This document shows, piece after piece, positions 52,084-53,904 of a stretch of DNA of 64,000 nt. The translations under genes and the position numbers were made by a program. The DNA lies in contig NW_004797322.1 of assembly GCF_000002075.1 (NCBI RefSeq), positions 1,720,013-1,784,012 of the forward strand. The letters run 5' to 3'. Source of the DNA: Aplysia californica (Eukaryota; Mollusca; Gastropoda; Aplysiida; Aplysiidae). How positions within the stretch are numbered: position 1 is the first letter of the stretch; the number at the start of each line of letters is the position of its first letter. The notes below the pieces were generated by a model. It was not told the origin of the DNA, searched no databases, and saw only the letters and a program-made list of their open reading frames with translations.

Positions 52084-53824
52084 CGTGGTGGAACACCAAA
52101 CCAATGTGCCAGGATCTGGACAATAAAGATGTATCTTATCTATCTTATCTCCTGGCTATCTGCTATTAACATTTCCGTTCATGGAGCAGAATAATTCGAG
52201 GGGTGGCCAAATCTACTCAGACAGAGGATCGTCACGTCATGGATCAGGGAGCATTTGCCAGGATATCTGTAGGGACGTCATCTGTTTCCAGGCAGCCTAT
52301 TCCTTACAGCTACAAGGCCTTCTGGGTCAAAAGAGACGTCTCACGAAGAGTCATCTGGCAGTCTGAGGGTACCATGCCCCGTCTATAGAGTTCCCACAAG
52401 AGGGAGGGAAGAAGATGTCGACAGTGAATTCCTGAATGAACAGGTTGGCCTGCTGTGACGCCAGACCTACCATAATGGTGGATGTGTACGAACCCTTCTA
52501 CGAGCCGAAGGGTTGTTGCTCACTTCGCATCTCACAGGGCTATGGTACCTCCTGGCCAGAGCTCCGTCTGCAACTCCTACTCCTATGCAAAGAGCAGGGG
52601 TCCCCAGGCTGCTCGACAAGGACGGGGAGTTGACTTGGTAGAAGCTGGCTTGCCAGAGAGCGTCTGGGGTTTCACCATCAACCCTTACAGCCCTAGCTAA
52701 ATGATATATCTATCAATATAACTTGCCACGGGAGCATTTTCCATCGTTGATCAACAAAAAATTCGGAAGATAAAATATTTATTTTACCATAACTTTTTAC
52801 AGAAGCGTCGTACAAACTCCTGGTGAGTTGTAAACTCTTCTGCTTCCAATGCTAATACACGTGATTTCTACAGCCACCTACAATGATTAGAGAAGGAAAA
52901 TTCCAGTCATATTAACCATTCGAAACGTGCTACGTTATTTATTTGTCAAAATTTGCGAGCCACGTGTTGTGGTAGAATGCGTCACGACCCTTGTACTTTT
53001 AACTCAAAAGTCTGTAATGTTACGCATTTCTCTCCCCATTGAAACCAAAATGGAAACAAAAAGCACATATGTGGCACGACGAGGTGGAATCAGGCACTCG
53101 TCAATTATTGGGCATGTGCAGTTGTTAATATCACCTGAAAGCTTATGCGATTTGCCTCGCTTTCAATGAAAAAAATATCCAACTAGCTTGAATAGAAGTC
53201 AAGATATTTGCGATTGAAAAAGGTGGGGTAACCCGGTTTCAGTGGCAACTTCAACAGCTTAAGGGTCTTTGAAAACTGAAAATTACATACTTTGAGCCTT
53301 TAAACAAGGGTTTTCTGTAAAATTAACATGGAAATGTGTTTTTATACAAACATAAACGGTGTTAAGCCAAAAAACAAAATTTCGATAAAAATTGCCAAAC
53401 TCTTTGAAAAATGCATTTTTCTCCAATTTCATTATTTCGACGAGTGCCTGATTTCACCATGATGCCTCACATATAGACCTCTCGTTTCATGTTGGCTTTA
53501 TGATGCTAGGCCGAGAACTAATAAAGTAATGAGCCGGGAAGCCGAAAAACCGGGATTTTCGCTGAAATCGCCACTCGCTGGGCGAGTGTGAAACCCCGTA
53601 ACTGAAGGCCCTACTTCAATGTCAATATTTTAAAGACATTTTATTCCTGTCACCACCACTTAACAGAACAGCCTGCAATACTTCACTTAGGTTGTCAGCA
53701 TTGGTTCTGGAGACTCTTACACAGACTCTTACCTCTAGAGTGAACTGCTGTAATTTGGAGAACTCTTCCATCCTGAGCAGGGCAAAGATCAGCTTGAAGT
53801 GACCAATGCACTGAATCTCCACAC
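7216..53824 (-). CDS. DNAJC13: DNAJC13/RME-8 ortholog, C-terminal part of the gene (8 exons, incomplete at both ends)
   Basis: Eight minus-strand exons join without a frame break into about 362 residues that resemble the C-terminal third of DNAJC13 (RME-8), a large DnaJ-domain protein of early endosomes. From family knowledge, DNAJC13 recruits Hsc70 and acts with sorting nexins and the WASH complex in endosomal sorting. Landmarks I recognise from the vertebrate protein include [54 protein letters not shown] and IGLA.EA. The J domain lies upstream, outside the window. The last exon here ends with a good donor, so at least one more exon lies below position 7216; I searched 1-7215 for it and did not find it. 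Introns are 8614, 1446, 4388, 15550, 4098, 7975 and 3450 bases, mostly filled by transposons. Every exon is open and spliceable, so the gene looks functional. Confidence 0.94.
7763..8098 (-). mobile_element. Short TIR element 'ATCAGGCACTCG', copy 1
   Basis: Begins GTGAGACATCATGGTGAAATC and ends at a GAGGCCCGATTCCAC-like terminus that is the inverted counterpart. Internally it shares CTTCAATTGCAAATATCTC and GCCCAAAAATT with copy 2. Non-coding, like a MITE. Part of the middle is missing compared with the others. Confidence 0.7.
8095..8520 (-). mobile_element. Short TIR element 'ATCAGGCACTCG', copy 2
   Basis: Abuts copy 1 in the same orientation. It runs from TAGTGAAATCAGGCAGTGCT to AAGCGCCTGATTCCATTGCG followed by TCATGACACA, so the ends are inverted repeats. 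The internal block CCTTCAATTGCAAATATCTC is shared with copies 1, 3 and 4 (reverse orientation in 3 and 4). Confidence 0.78.
8955..9790 (+). mobile_element. Relic of a mariner-like DNA transposase
   Basis: An N-terminal helix-turn-helix-like segment starts at 9056 ([30 protein letters not shown]) and is followed, after stops, by [14 protein letters not shown]. Further on, broken pieces read [22 protein letters not shown] and [17 protein letters not shown]. These resemble the DDE region (FSDEAHFHLSGYVNSQN, WCG) of mariner-like DDE_3 transposases of arthropods and molluscs with a DUF4817-type N terminus. Multiple stops and frame changes show it is long dead. TIRs were not identified. Confidence 0.65.
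9790..10234. other. AT-rich intron, no feature seen
   Basis: No coding or repeat signature was recognised between the transposase relic and the LINE 3' end. Confidence 0.5.
10235..10632 (-). mobile_element. I-family LINE, 3'-end fragment
   Basis: Clearly homologous to 11340-11730 and 43870-44240. It shares CATAAAGGCCAATA, GAAGGAGGTATTTATAAT-like sequence, CGCGGACCCAGTTTGGGCTT and CACAGACTGGAG. It encodes the end of ORF2 after RNase H, with a cysteine-rich FCVG-type block. It stops abruptly after CTGGAG, which is close to where the copy at 17395 begins. It lies 175 bp from DNAJC13 exon g. Confidence 0.8.
10807..10986 (-). CDS. DNAJC13: DNAJC13 exon g
   Basis: Exactly 60 codons, phase 0 at both ends, from [15 protein letters not shown] to [10 protein letters not shown]. 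It contains [10 protein letters not shown] and AVPKAGI, close to vertebrate DNAJC13. The acceptor is CTGTGCAG and the donor GTCAGTCA. It sits between an I-family LINE 3' end (10.2-10.6 kb) and the large LINE complex starting at 11.15 kb. Confidence 0.95.
11151..13232 (-). mobile_element. I/jockey-like LINE, subfamily B: RT, RNase H and 3' end
   Basis: The RT part (12505-13230) reads [49 protein letters not shown] and [16 protein letters not shown]. RNase H follows: [13 protein letters not shown] (first catalytic Asp read as Glu), [45 protein letters not shown]-terminal Cys/His segment (11396-11605) ends it. At least three frame changes break ORF2. The 3' tail carries the conserved hairpin described in the findings and ends in (GTA)n at 11151-11165, read as TAC repeats on the element strand. 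The 5' edge abuts subfamily A in mid-RT. Confidence 0.88.
15171..16739 (-). CDS. ORF1 (nucleic-acid-binding, zinc-knuckle protein) of the I-family LINE
   Basis: An open frame of 522 codons. The middle holds three zinc-knuckle-like units: [28 protein letters not shown] and a [10 protein letters not shown] unit ending TEC, at about residues 265-320. ORF1 proteins of I-type and jockey-type LINEs bind the element RNA with such knuckles. The C-terminal 110 residues are almost only Ser, Pro and Thr, encoded by GATGAT/GGAGGA-type repeats. The first Met may not be the true start; a Met near codon 51 (MDSTKNIS) fits better because the residues before it resemble 5' leader. The frame is intact while ORF2 is broken. 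Confidence 0.75.
   Translation of the reverse strand: MVRRQDFLPSDWEYTSRVALTPAMDFRAVSPCWTRWRVGSPGDEIKDKIHMDSTKNISPTPIPNKSQTGEAGATPGLGKRKKGLSGEDADNVSIWDIPKRTSLGWSPFLVISPKDEKQDTNLTTLSVFKIHKSLKHFGIHKPKYIKNLGSTDLLIQVSSSIESGKLLACTSFGGIPVCVQPHRSLNTSKGVIKSQELYGCTEEEMVQEVDGIVHARHIKIRRDGKEICTNTWILTFNTPTPPTKLDIAYLELEVRPYIPKPMRCFNCQRFGHTQLRCRRGAACPRCGKEGHSGETCSADPWCPNCRQGGHSASSTECPKWCQEKAILTHRAQYGGTFAQARATLYPKGSTPKNTTKTYSEVLKTVPGSVNPTRKVLQTNRKQNTCKKQHSSLETEEDMESTSSTPISPSLHTPSPHTPSSSPPSQPSSSSSSPSSSSPSSFSSSPPSSSPTTSSPSSSSHKSPHPTPSLLQPPSHHPSSNKAPPPTPRTCSPSSTRIQDSGPPPPPLFPSKKAAVHRDRSKT
16740..17390 (-). other. 5' region of the I-family LINE
   Basis: GC-rich compared with the surroundings. It contains two related GGGGGTTACACC / GGGGTTGCACC blocks (17089-17100, 17260-17270), each followed by a CTG(T/C)TGATGGG- or CTGCTGGCGG-like stretch and a T-rich spacer, so it looks like two diverged tandem units. 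Such units often carry internal promoter activity in LINE leaders, but no promoter motif is proven here. Confidence 0.5.
17395..18775 (-). mobile_element. I-family LINE, subfamily B-like copy truncated at both ends
   Basis: Contains [54 protein letters not shown], then RNase H pieces [18 protein letters not shown] and [12 protein letters not shown]. It is very close to the 11.15-13.23 kb copy. Both ends are missing: the 5' end stops in the RT palm and the 3' end stops just after RNase H at a GTGTAG breakpoint. Frame changes at several points. Confidence 0.86.
18962..19178 (-). CDS. DNAJC13: DNAJC13 exon f, with a probable GC donor
   Basis: The exon gives one base and 72 codons, beginning [13 protein letters not shown] and containing [19 protein letters not shown] and FLTELLEKW, all recognisable in DNAJC13. 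The acceptor is GGGCAG. No GT donor keeps the frame near its end: the only nearby GT (in GCAAGTTG) would leave a phase-1 end. Splitting at CCAGAT before GCAAGT gives phase 0, which matches exon g exactly, so a GC-AG intron is the best reading. Confidence 0.93.
19420..20545. repeat. AT-rich repeat region with GT microsatellites and ATTTAAATC-type ends
   Basis: The right edge (20440-20540) is built of TTGATTTAAATC and its inverse; the left edge (19440-19520) has a degenerate version. Between them, a block of GTGT repeats, CTTGTGT, an A run and TTTCAATTA(C/T)GAAAAAAA occurs twice in direct orientation (19748-19850, 20142-20290). This suggests a decayed inverted-repeat element with an internal duplication. 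No coding. Confidence 0.45.
20142..20230. repeat. (GT)n microsatellite
   Basis: About 88 bp of GT repeat with GC interruptions. Confidence 0.9.
20546..21479. other. AT-rich intron, no feature seen
   Basis: Only short, unsupported open frames; no repeat or exon recognised. Confidence 0.5.
21480..23230 (-). mobile_element. RTE-like LINE, RT ORF from thumb to C terminus, broken
   Basis: RT starts at 23173 with [52 protein letters not shown] and [16 protein letters not shown]. After a frame change at about 22610 it reads [18 protein letters not shown]. The palm FADD box is damaged to [10 protein letters not shown]. Then [50 protein letters not shown] and VTNVEVL. After another frame change at about 21830 comes [11 protein letters not shown] and [10 protein letters not shown]. 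The order fits endonuclease-RT elements of the RTE type (often annotated as craniofacial development protein 2-like). The endonuclease is missing. Its 5' edge lies about 50 bp from the DNAJC13 exon e donor. Confidence 0.88.
23277..23358 (-). CDS. DNAJC13: DNAJC13 exon e
   Basis: An 82-base exon (2 bases, 26 codons, 2 bases) reading [17 protein letters not shown] and ending KKLRA. The motif [10 protein letters not shown] is diagnostic for the family. The acceptor is GATCAG and the donor GTAAGACT. The trailing AA joins the first G of exon f to give Lys. The 5' end of an RTE-like LINE lies only about 50 bp beyond the donor. Confidence 0.95.
23454..23515 (+). mobile_element. Solo 3' tail of the I-family LINE
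   Basis: Carries the complete tail hairpin, with GGCGCTC (23459-23465) pairing with GAGCGCC (23486-23492), followed by GTAAAACCC and an A-rich end. Orientation is opposite to the main LINE copies. No ORF2 sequence is attached. Confidence 0.75.
23520..24620. other. Intron without recognised genes
   Basis: AT-rich. It holds a short run of CCTAACCC-like words (24185-24215), a G tract near 24390-24402 and nothing that codes. Confidence 0.5.
24625..24948. mobile_element. Candidate piggyBac-like MITE with TTAA ends
   Basis: TTAACTCTTTAT at the left end is the exact inverse of ATAAAGAGTTAA at the right end, and both begin with TTAA, the piggyBac target and duplication. The 324 bp between are GC-rich, include a run of 18 G (24645-24662) and do not code. 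The block GGGAGCGGCTTGCC recurs inverted near 44695. Confidence 0.6.
25146..25205 (-). mobile_element. Solo 3' tail of the I-family LINE, diverged
   Basis: GTTTTACGGCGCTCTCAGCT, then ATAAGGTCATGTGGGCG, is the same tail as at 11165-11210, without ORF2 sequence. Confidence 0.65.
25206..26700. other. Intron without recognised genes; G and C tracts
   Basis: Contains (G)17 at 25469-25485 and (C)21 at 25915-25935. An open frame of 100 codons at 25323-25625 runs through the G tract and looks fortuitous. Confidence 0.5.
26700..27000 (+). repeat. Minisatellite, about 8 units of 35-36 bp
   Basis: Units start near 26708, 26743, 26779, 26815, 26850, 26893, 26930 and 26970. Each has TCTACGTACACGGTAACCGG followed by a GCACGTAGCCTCAGTG-like stretch. 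The TACGTA core and GGTAACC are palindromic. Two inverted units lie at 30473-30535. Confidence 0.9.
27334..27420 (-). repeat. 35-bp minisatellite, 2.5 units
   Basis: Units at 27334, 27369 and 27404 start AACGCCGCGTTG and run through TTAGCGC and GTGCTAAATAA. Read in reverse they match the 35-bp array at 28254-28412. Confidence 0.85.
27460..27560 (+). mobile_element. Possible tRNA-derived SINE head
   Basis: TGGCCGAAGTGACAGCG (27467 on) resembles an A box of a Leu/Ser-type tRNA, and GGGTTCGATCCCC (27526-27538) is a perfect B box. The acceptor stem does not pair, so this is not a working tRNA. A T/GTT-rich stretch follows. No second copy was found. Confidence 0.35.
28254..28412 (+). repeat. 35-bp minisatellite, 4.5 units
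   Basis: Exact 35-base period with unit starts at 28261, 28296, 28331, 28366 and 28401. Each reads CAAATAGCACGGGAGCTATT followed by CAGAACGCGGCGTTG, with only a few changes between units. Confidence 0.95.
28995..29530. repeat. Palindrome-bearing tandem repeat, period about 230 bp
   Basis: A perfect 30-bp palindrome (29004-29033, half-site AGTCTAGCCGTACTT) heads the region. Related imperfect palindromes occur at 29255-29330 and 29486-29524. The spacers 29128-29234 and 29357-29466 are direct copies (AAATACATGCA, AAGGCACCT, ACAAATACTTTAGG). Confidence 0.8.
30473..30535 (-). repeat. Two inverted units of the 26.7 kb minisatellite
   Basis: GGTTACCGTGTACGTAGA occurs at 30473 and 30509 (36-bp period), separated by CCCTGAGGCTACACGCCT. 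It is the reverse complement of the unit at 26700-27000. Confidence 0.88.
30800..30950 (-). mobile_element. SINE B, 3' body fragment
   Basis: Homologous to the body of SINE B at 48230-48310 and to 53905-54048. Shared blocks, given on the plus strand, are ACACAATTT, GGCCAACCC, ACAACACC and AGCAGAAAGACCGAGATACT. The tRNA-like head is missing; a GT/TA microsatellite starts just to the right. Confidence 0.75.
30965..31096. repeat. Compound (GT)n-(TA)n microsatellite
   Basis: GT repeats at 30982-31018, then ATGT steps and TA repeats to 31096, ending directly at the left TIR of the 5.2 kb transposon. Confidence 0.93.
32110..34950 (-). pseudogene. Transposase-like gene (DUF7869-type) of the 5.2 kb transposon, broken
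   Basis: Read from right to left: N-terminal pieces (34715-34948, 34313-34666) rich in Asp and Glu (DEEEN). A block at 33600-33800 reads [15 protein letters not shown], then [11 protein letters not shown], as family members do before the catalytic part. Then [20 protein letters not shown] with KDQCDLC (33246-33571), and after the [56 protein letters not shown] (32500-32800) and [12 protein letters not shown] near 32140. I know this layout from metazoan proteins annotated DUF7869, thought to be DDE-type transposases; the label is from memory. Several stops and frame changes plus the SINE interrupt it. Some gaps could be introns. Confidence 0.7.
32886..33240 (+). mobile_element. SINE A copy (full length), inserted in the transposase
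   Basis: The tRNA-like head has an A box (TGGCCAAGTGGTTAAG) and a B box (GGTTTGAATCCC). A conserved centre follows (CGACGTTGTGTCCCTGGGAA, CACACGAATTTTCCTCACTT), then a tail (GTAAAGCGCATAGAGCATGC) and an ATAATAATAATTATTATTA end. ATCTC occurs at both junctions and may be a short target duplication. It splits the transposase between KEQTLKSK and KATVKML. Confidence 0.9.
35117..35246. repeat. Trinucleotide repeat (ACT)n-(CTG)14-(ACT)n
   Basis: A nearly pure CTG tract of about 14 units (35137-35180) flanked by ACT/CTA repeats on both sides, inside the 5.2 kb transposon. Confidence 0.93.
36328..36372. repeat. (TA)n microsatellite
   Basis: Flanks the right TIR of the 5.2 kb transposon and mirrors the TA tract at its left end. 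Confidence 0.9.
36373..38470. other. Intron without recognised genes
   Basis: AT-rich. It contains a G16 run at 36716-36731, a pyrimidine-rich stretch at 37918-38060 and an open frame of 73 codons at 37038-37259 with no resemblance I recognise. Confidence 0.5.
38479..38620. repeat. (GA)n microsatellite and purine-rich stretch
   Basis: About 60 bp of pure GA repeat followed by GGGAGA/GGGGAAA-type purine sequence, 290 bp from the DNAJC13 exon d donor. Confidence 0.93.
38909..39109 (-). CDS. DNAJC13: DNAJC13 exon d
   Basis: This 201-base exon (2 bases, 66 codons, 1 base) is the most conserved piece here. It contains [47 protein letters not shown] and EAAVHMFEG, which I recognise from vertebrate DNAJC13. 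The acceptor is a polypyrimidine stretch ending TTTCAG, and the donor is GTAGAG. The intron that follows (to exon e) is the largest in the window at 15.6 kb and holds the 5.2 kb TIR transposon and the minisatellite region. Confidence 0.96.
39430..40050 (+). mobile_element. LINE 3' fragment: RNase H and C-terminal zinc segment
   Basis: Reads [15 protein letters not shown] (first catalytic Asp of YTDGS replaced by Gly), [17 protein letters not shown] (usual Glu changed), then [20 protein letters not shown] and LRNELVDKM. After frame changes come [16 protein letters not shown] and a [18 protein letters not shown] zinc-type end. It resembles the RNase H region of I/Nimb-like LINEs common in molluscs. 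It is 5'-truncated and inactive. Confidence 0.8.
40669..40812. repeat. Tandem duplication, two units of about 71 bp
   Basis: Two direct copies, each with GGACAAGTTTA, GTTTAAAATATGTGACCCT and AAATCAGTCATAT (40673-40740; 40745-40812). Confidence 0.8.
40703..41999. mobile_element. Candidate non-autonomous TIR element, about 1.3 kb
   Basis: The left end ATGTGACCCTCCCGCTCT with AAATCAGTCATATGA is partly matched by the inverted right end ATGTGTCTGCCTGATC with AAAGTCAGTCATAAGA. The interior is AT-rich without coding. The TIR match is imperfect, so this is tentative. Confidence 0.35.
42381..42790 (+). mobile_element. Short TIR element 'ATCAGGCACTCG', copy 3
   Basis: Starts GTAGTGGAATGAGGCGCTAG, runs through TTTTTGGGCA, AGAATAGAAGTCAAGAT and a C12 tract, and ends GACGTATTTCACCACTATG. 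The internal order matches copy 4 at 53070-53471. Confidence 0.75.
42855..43080 (-). mobile_element. LINE 3' fragment
   Basis: The minus strand reads [10 protein letters not shown], then [20 protein letters not shown], the usual C-terminal end of an RTE-like RT ORF, with frame breaks. Only this terminal block remains. Confidence 0.7.
43498..43572 (-). CDS. DNAJC13: DNAJC13 exon c
   Basis: A 75-base exon made of 2 bases, 24 codons and 1 base, reading [14 protein letters not shown] then [10 protein letters not shown]. The acceptor is TTTCCAG and the donor GTGAGATG. The final G pairs with GA at the start of exon d to give Gly. It is one of the shorter exons of the gene and matches the family segment that ends in a Lys-Glu-Ala motif followed by Gly. 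Confidence 0.92.
43686..44545 (-). mobile_element. I-family LINE, 3' fragment (RNase H end to tail)
   Basis: Encodes [20 protein letters not shown] (end of RNase H), [20 protein letters not shown] and [15 protein letters not shown], matching 11396-11900. The 3' tail hairpin region lies at 43690-43732. It is 5'-truncated near 44545 and sits in the 1.4 kb intron between exons b and c of DNAJC13. Confidence 0.86.
44640..44730. mobile_element. Possible piggyBac-like MITE fragment
   Basis: Begins TTAACTCATTCGC and contains CCAAGCCGCTCCCGACGGCT, the inverse of part of 24895-24935. No matching right end was found. Confidence 0.35.
45019..45118 (-). CDS. DNAJC13: DNAJC13 exon b
   Basis: The exon encodes 33 codons plus one base, from [15 protein letters not shown] to LQSVPA. 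The acceptor is CCACAG, and the donor is GTGAGTAC after a lone T (phase 1). The T joins the GT that opens the next exon to give Cys. The segment is helical armadillo-like repeat sequence in the family. The short 1.4 kb intron to exon c holds the 3' part of an I-family LINE in the same orientation as the gene. Confidence 0.93.
45119..46080. other. Intron without recognised genes
   Basis: AT-rich. The end near 46040-46090 is dense in AGATCTAGA words and may already belong to the Helitron relic. Confidence 0.45.
46085..47148 (+). mobile_element. Helitron relic: Rep N-terminal fragment and 3' terminus
   Basis: An open frame from 46100 ([17 protein letters not shown]) reaches the zinc-rich start of metazoan Helitron replication proteins: [49 protein letters not shown] and FRVQGQV, then pieces matching the YHRIGSLLP continuation in other frames. 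The HUH nuclease and helicase are absent. At 47120-47148 the sequence CCCCGAGCAAAGCCGGGTGC then CAGCTAGT has the short hairpin plus CTAG-T end of a Helitron, so the element is internally deleted. The 5' TC end was not fixed. Rolling-circle DNA transposons of this kind are frequent in molluscs. Confidence 0.75.
47300..48144 (+). mobile_element. LINE 3' fragment: RNase H and C-terminal domain, (GAA)n tail
   Basis: An open frame from 47396 to 48109 reads [20 protein letters not shown] (catalytic Glu), [13 protein letters not shown] (Asp), [20 protein letters not shown] (last Asp), then RRVLSQLRC and [19 protein letters not shown], a Cys/His end. It stops at 48107-48109 and is followed by GCCAGCC and an AGA repeat tail (48121-48141). 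This is the 3' part of an RNase H-bearing LINE of the R1/jockey/I group. The frame is undamaged here, so it may be young. RT is missing; the first part (47150-47390) is degraded. Confidence 0.85.
48144..48345 (+). mobile_element. SINE B, full-length copy
   Basis: The tRNA-like head has an A box GGTGTAGCGGTTAAGACC and a B-like GTTGATTCCC. The body has TAGTATCTCTATCTTTCTAC, TTGTATCTCTCTCAGCCCAT and TTGGCCCTAACAGACAGG, and the end is A/T-rich. Body homologs lie at 30800-30950 and 53905-54048. It follows directly on the GAA tail of the LINE fragment. Confidence 0.82.
48346..49160. other. Intron without recognised genes
   Basis: AT-rich with no supported features. Confidence 0.5.
49165..49965 (-). 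mobile_element. RTE-like LINE, 3' half of RT ORF, broken
   Basis: The readable block (49373-49669) is [69 protein letters not shown]. Upstream (49680-49960) a degraded palm-to-thumb part reads YLGYI and KENRMHGNI-like residues in other frames. The C-terminal end continues to about 49165. 5'-truncated. Confidence 0.8.
50259..50276. repeat. (G)18 tract
   Basis: A run of 18 G; one of about a dozen long G or C tracts in the window. Confidence 0.95.
50490..52155 (+). mobile_element. Rex1/CR1-like LINE, RT domain, nearly intact but inactive
   Basis: A frame from 50485 to 51606 encodes [13 protein letters not shown]-like start in an adjacent frame, then [65 protein letters not shown] (the usual Gly of PQG is Val), [11 protein letters not shown] (palm box intact), [25 protein letters not shown] and [10 protein letters not shown] stop at 51604-51606 precedes the C-terminal block ([10 protein letters not shown], then [17 protein letters not shown] at 51840). 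The 3' region includes a GT microsatellite and ends in ATAAAGATGTATC and TATCT repeats. No endonuclease is seen (5'-truncated). A sister copy lies at 59591-60890. Confidence 0.88.
51985..52080. repeat. (GT)n microsatellite in the LINE 3' region
   Basis: About 90 bp of GT repeat with few interruptions. Confidence 0.93.
52160..52710 (+). other. Coding-like segment of unknown identity
   Basis: Three plus-strand frames stay open over 180-220 bases each: 52203-52388 ([36 protein letters not shown]), 52436-52633 ([20 protein letters not shown]) and 52482-52700 (ending [11 protein letters not shown]). The composition is less AT-rich than the flanks and codon-like. I do not recognise a family. It could be a degraded retrocopy or the remnant of an unknown element following the LINE at 52155. 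Overlapping frames mean not all can be real. Confidence 0.3.
53070..53471 (+). mobile_element. Short TIR element 'ATCAGGCACTCG', copy 4 (best preserved)
   Basis: Left end TGGAATCAGGCACTCGTCAA, right end GACGAGTGCCTGATTTCACC; ATCAGGCACTCGTC is a perfect 14-base inverted match. The interior has AATAGAAGTCAAGATATTTG and no coding. Similar to copies 1-3. Confidence 0.85.
53733..53824 (-). CDS. DNAJC13: DNAJC13 exon a (most upstream in the window)
   Basis: The exon supplies 2 bases that complete a codon and then 30 codons, running from [10 protein letters not shown] to LQQFTLE. The acceptor is a clean CACAG at 53825. The donor after the final GAG codon is GTAAGAG, phase 0. A second GTAAGAG starts exactly 12 bases further on; using it would add four in-frame residues (VRVC). 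The first donor fits the family better, because the next exon begins VINCVTGN and vertebrate DNAJC13 has a similar Val-Ile-Asn stretch directly after this segment. The preceding exon was not found between 53825 and 64000. Confidence 0.93.
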
Positions 53825-53904
53825 CTGTGATAGGTAAGAAAAGTCAATCAGAACTACACACCAACTTATTCAAGTTCAGGGGGTTTTTTTGGTGGTTTTT
53901 TTTT

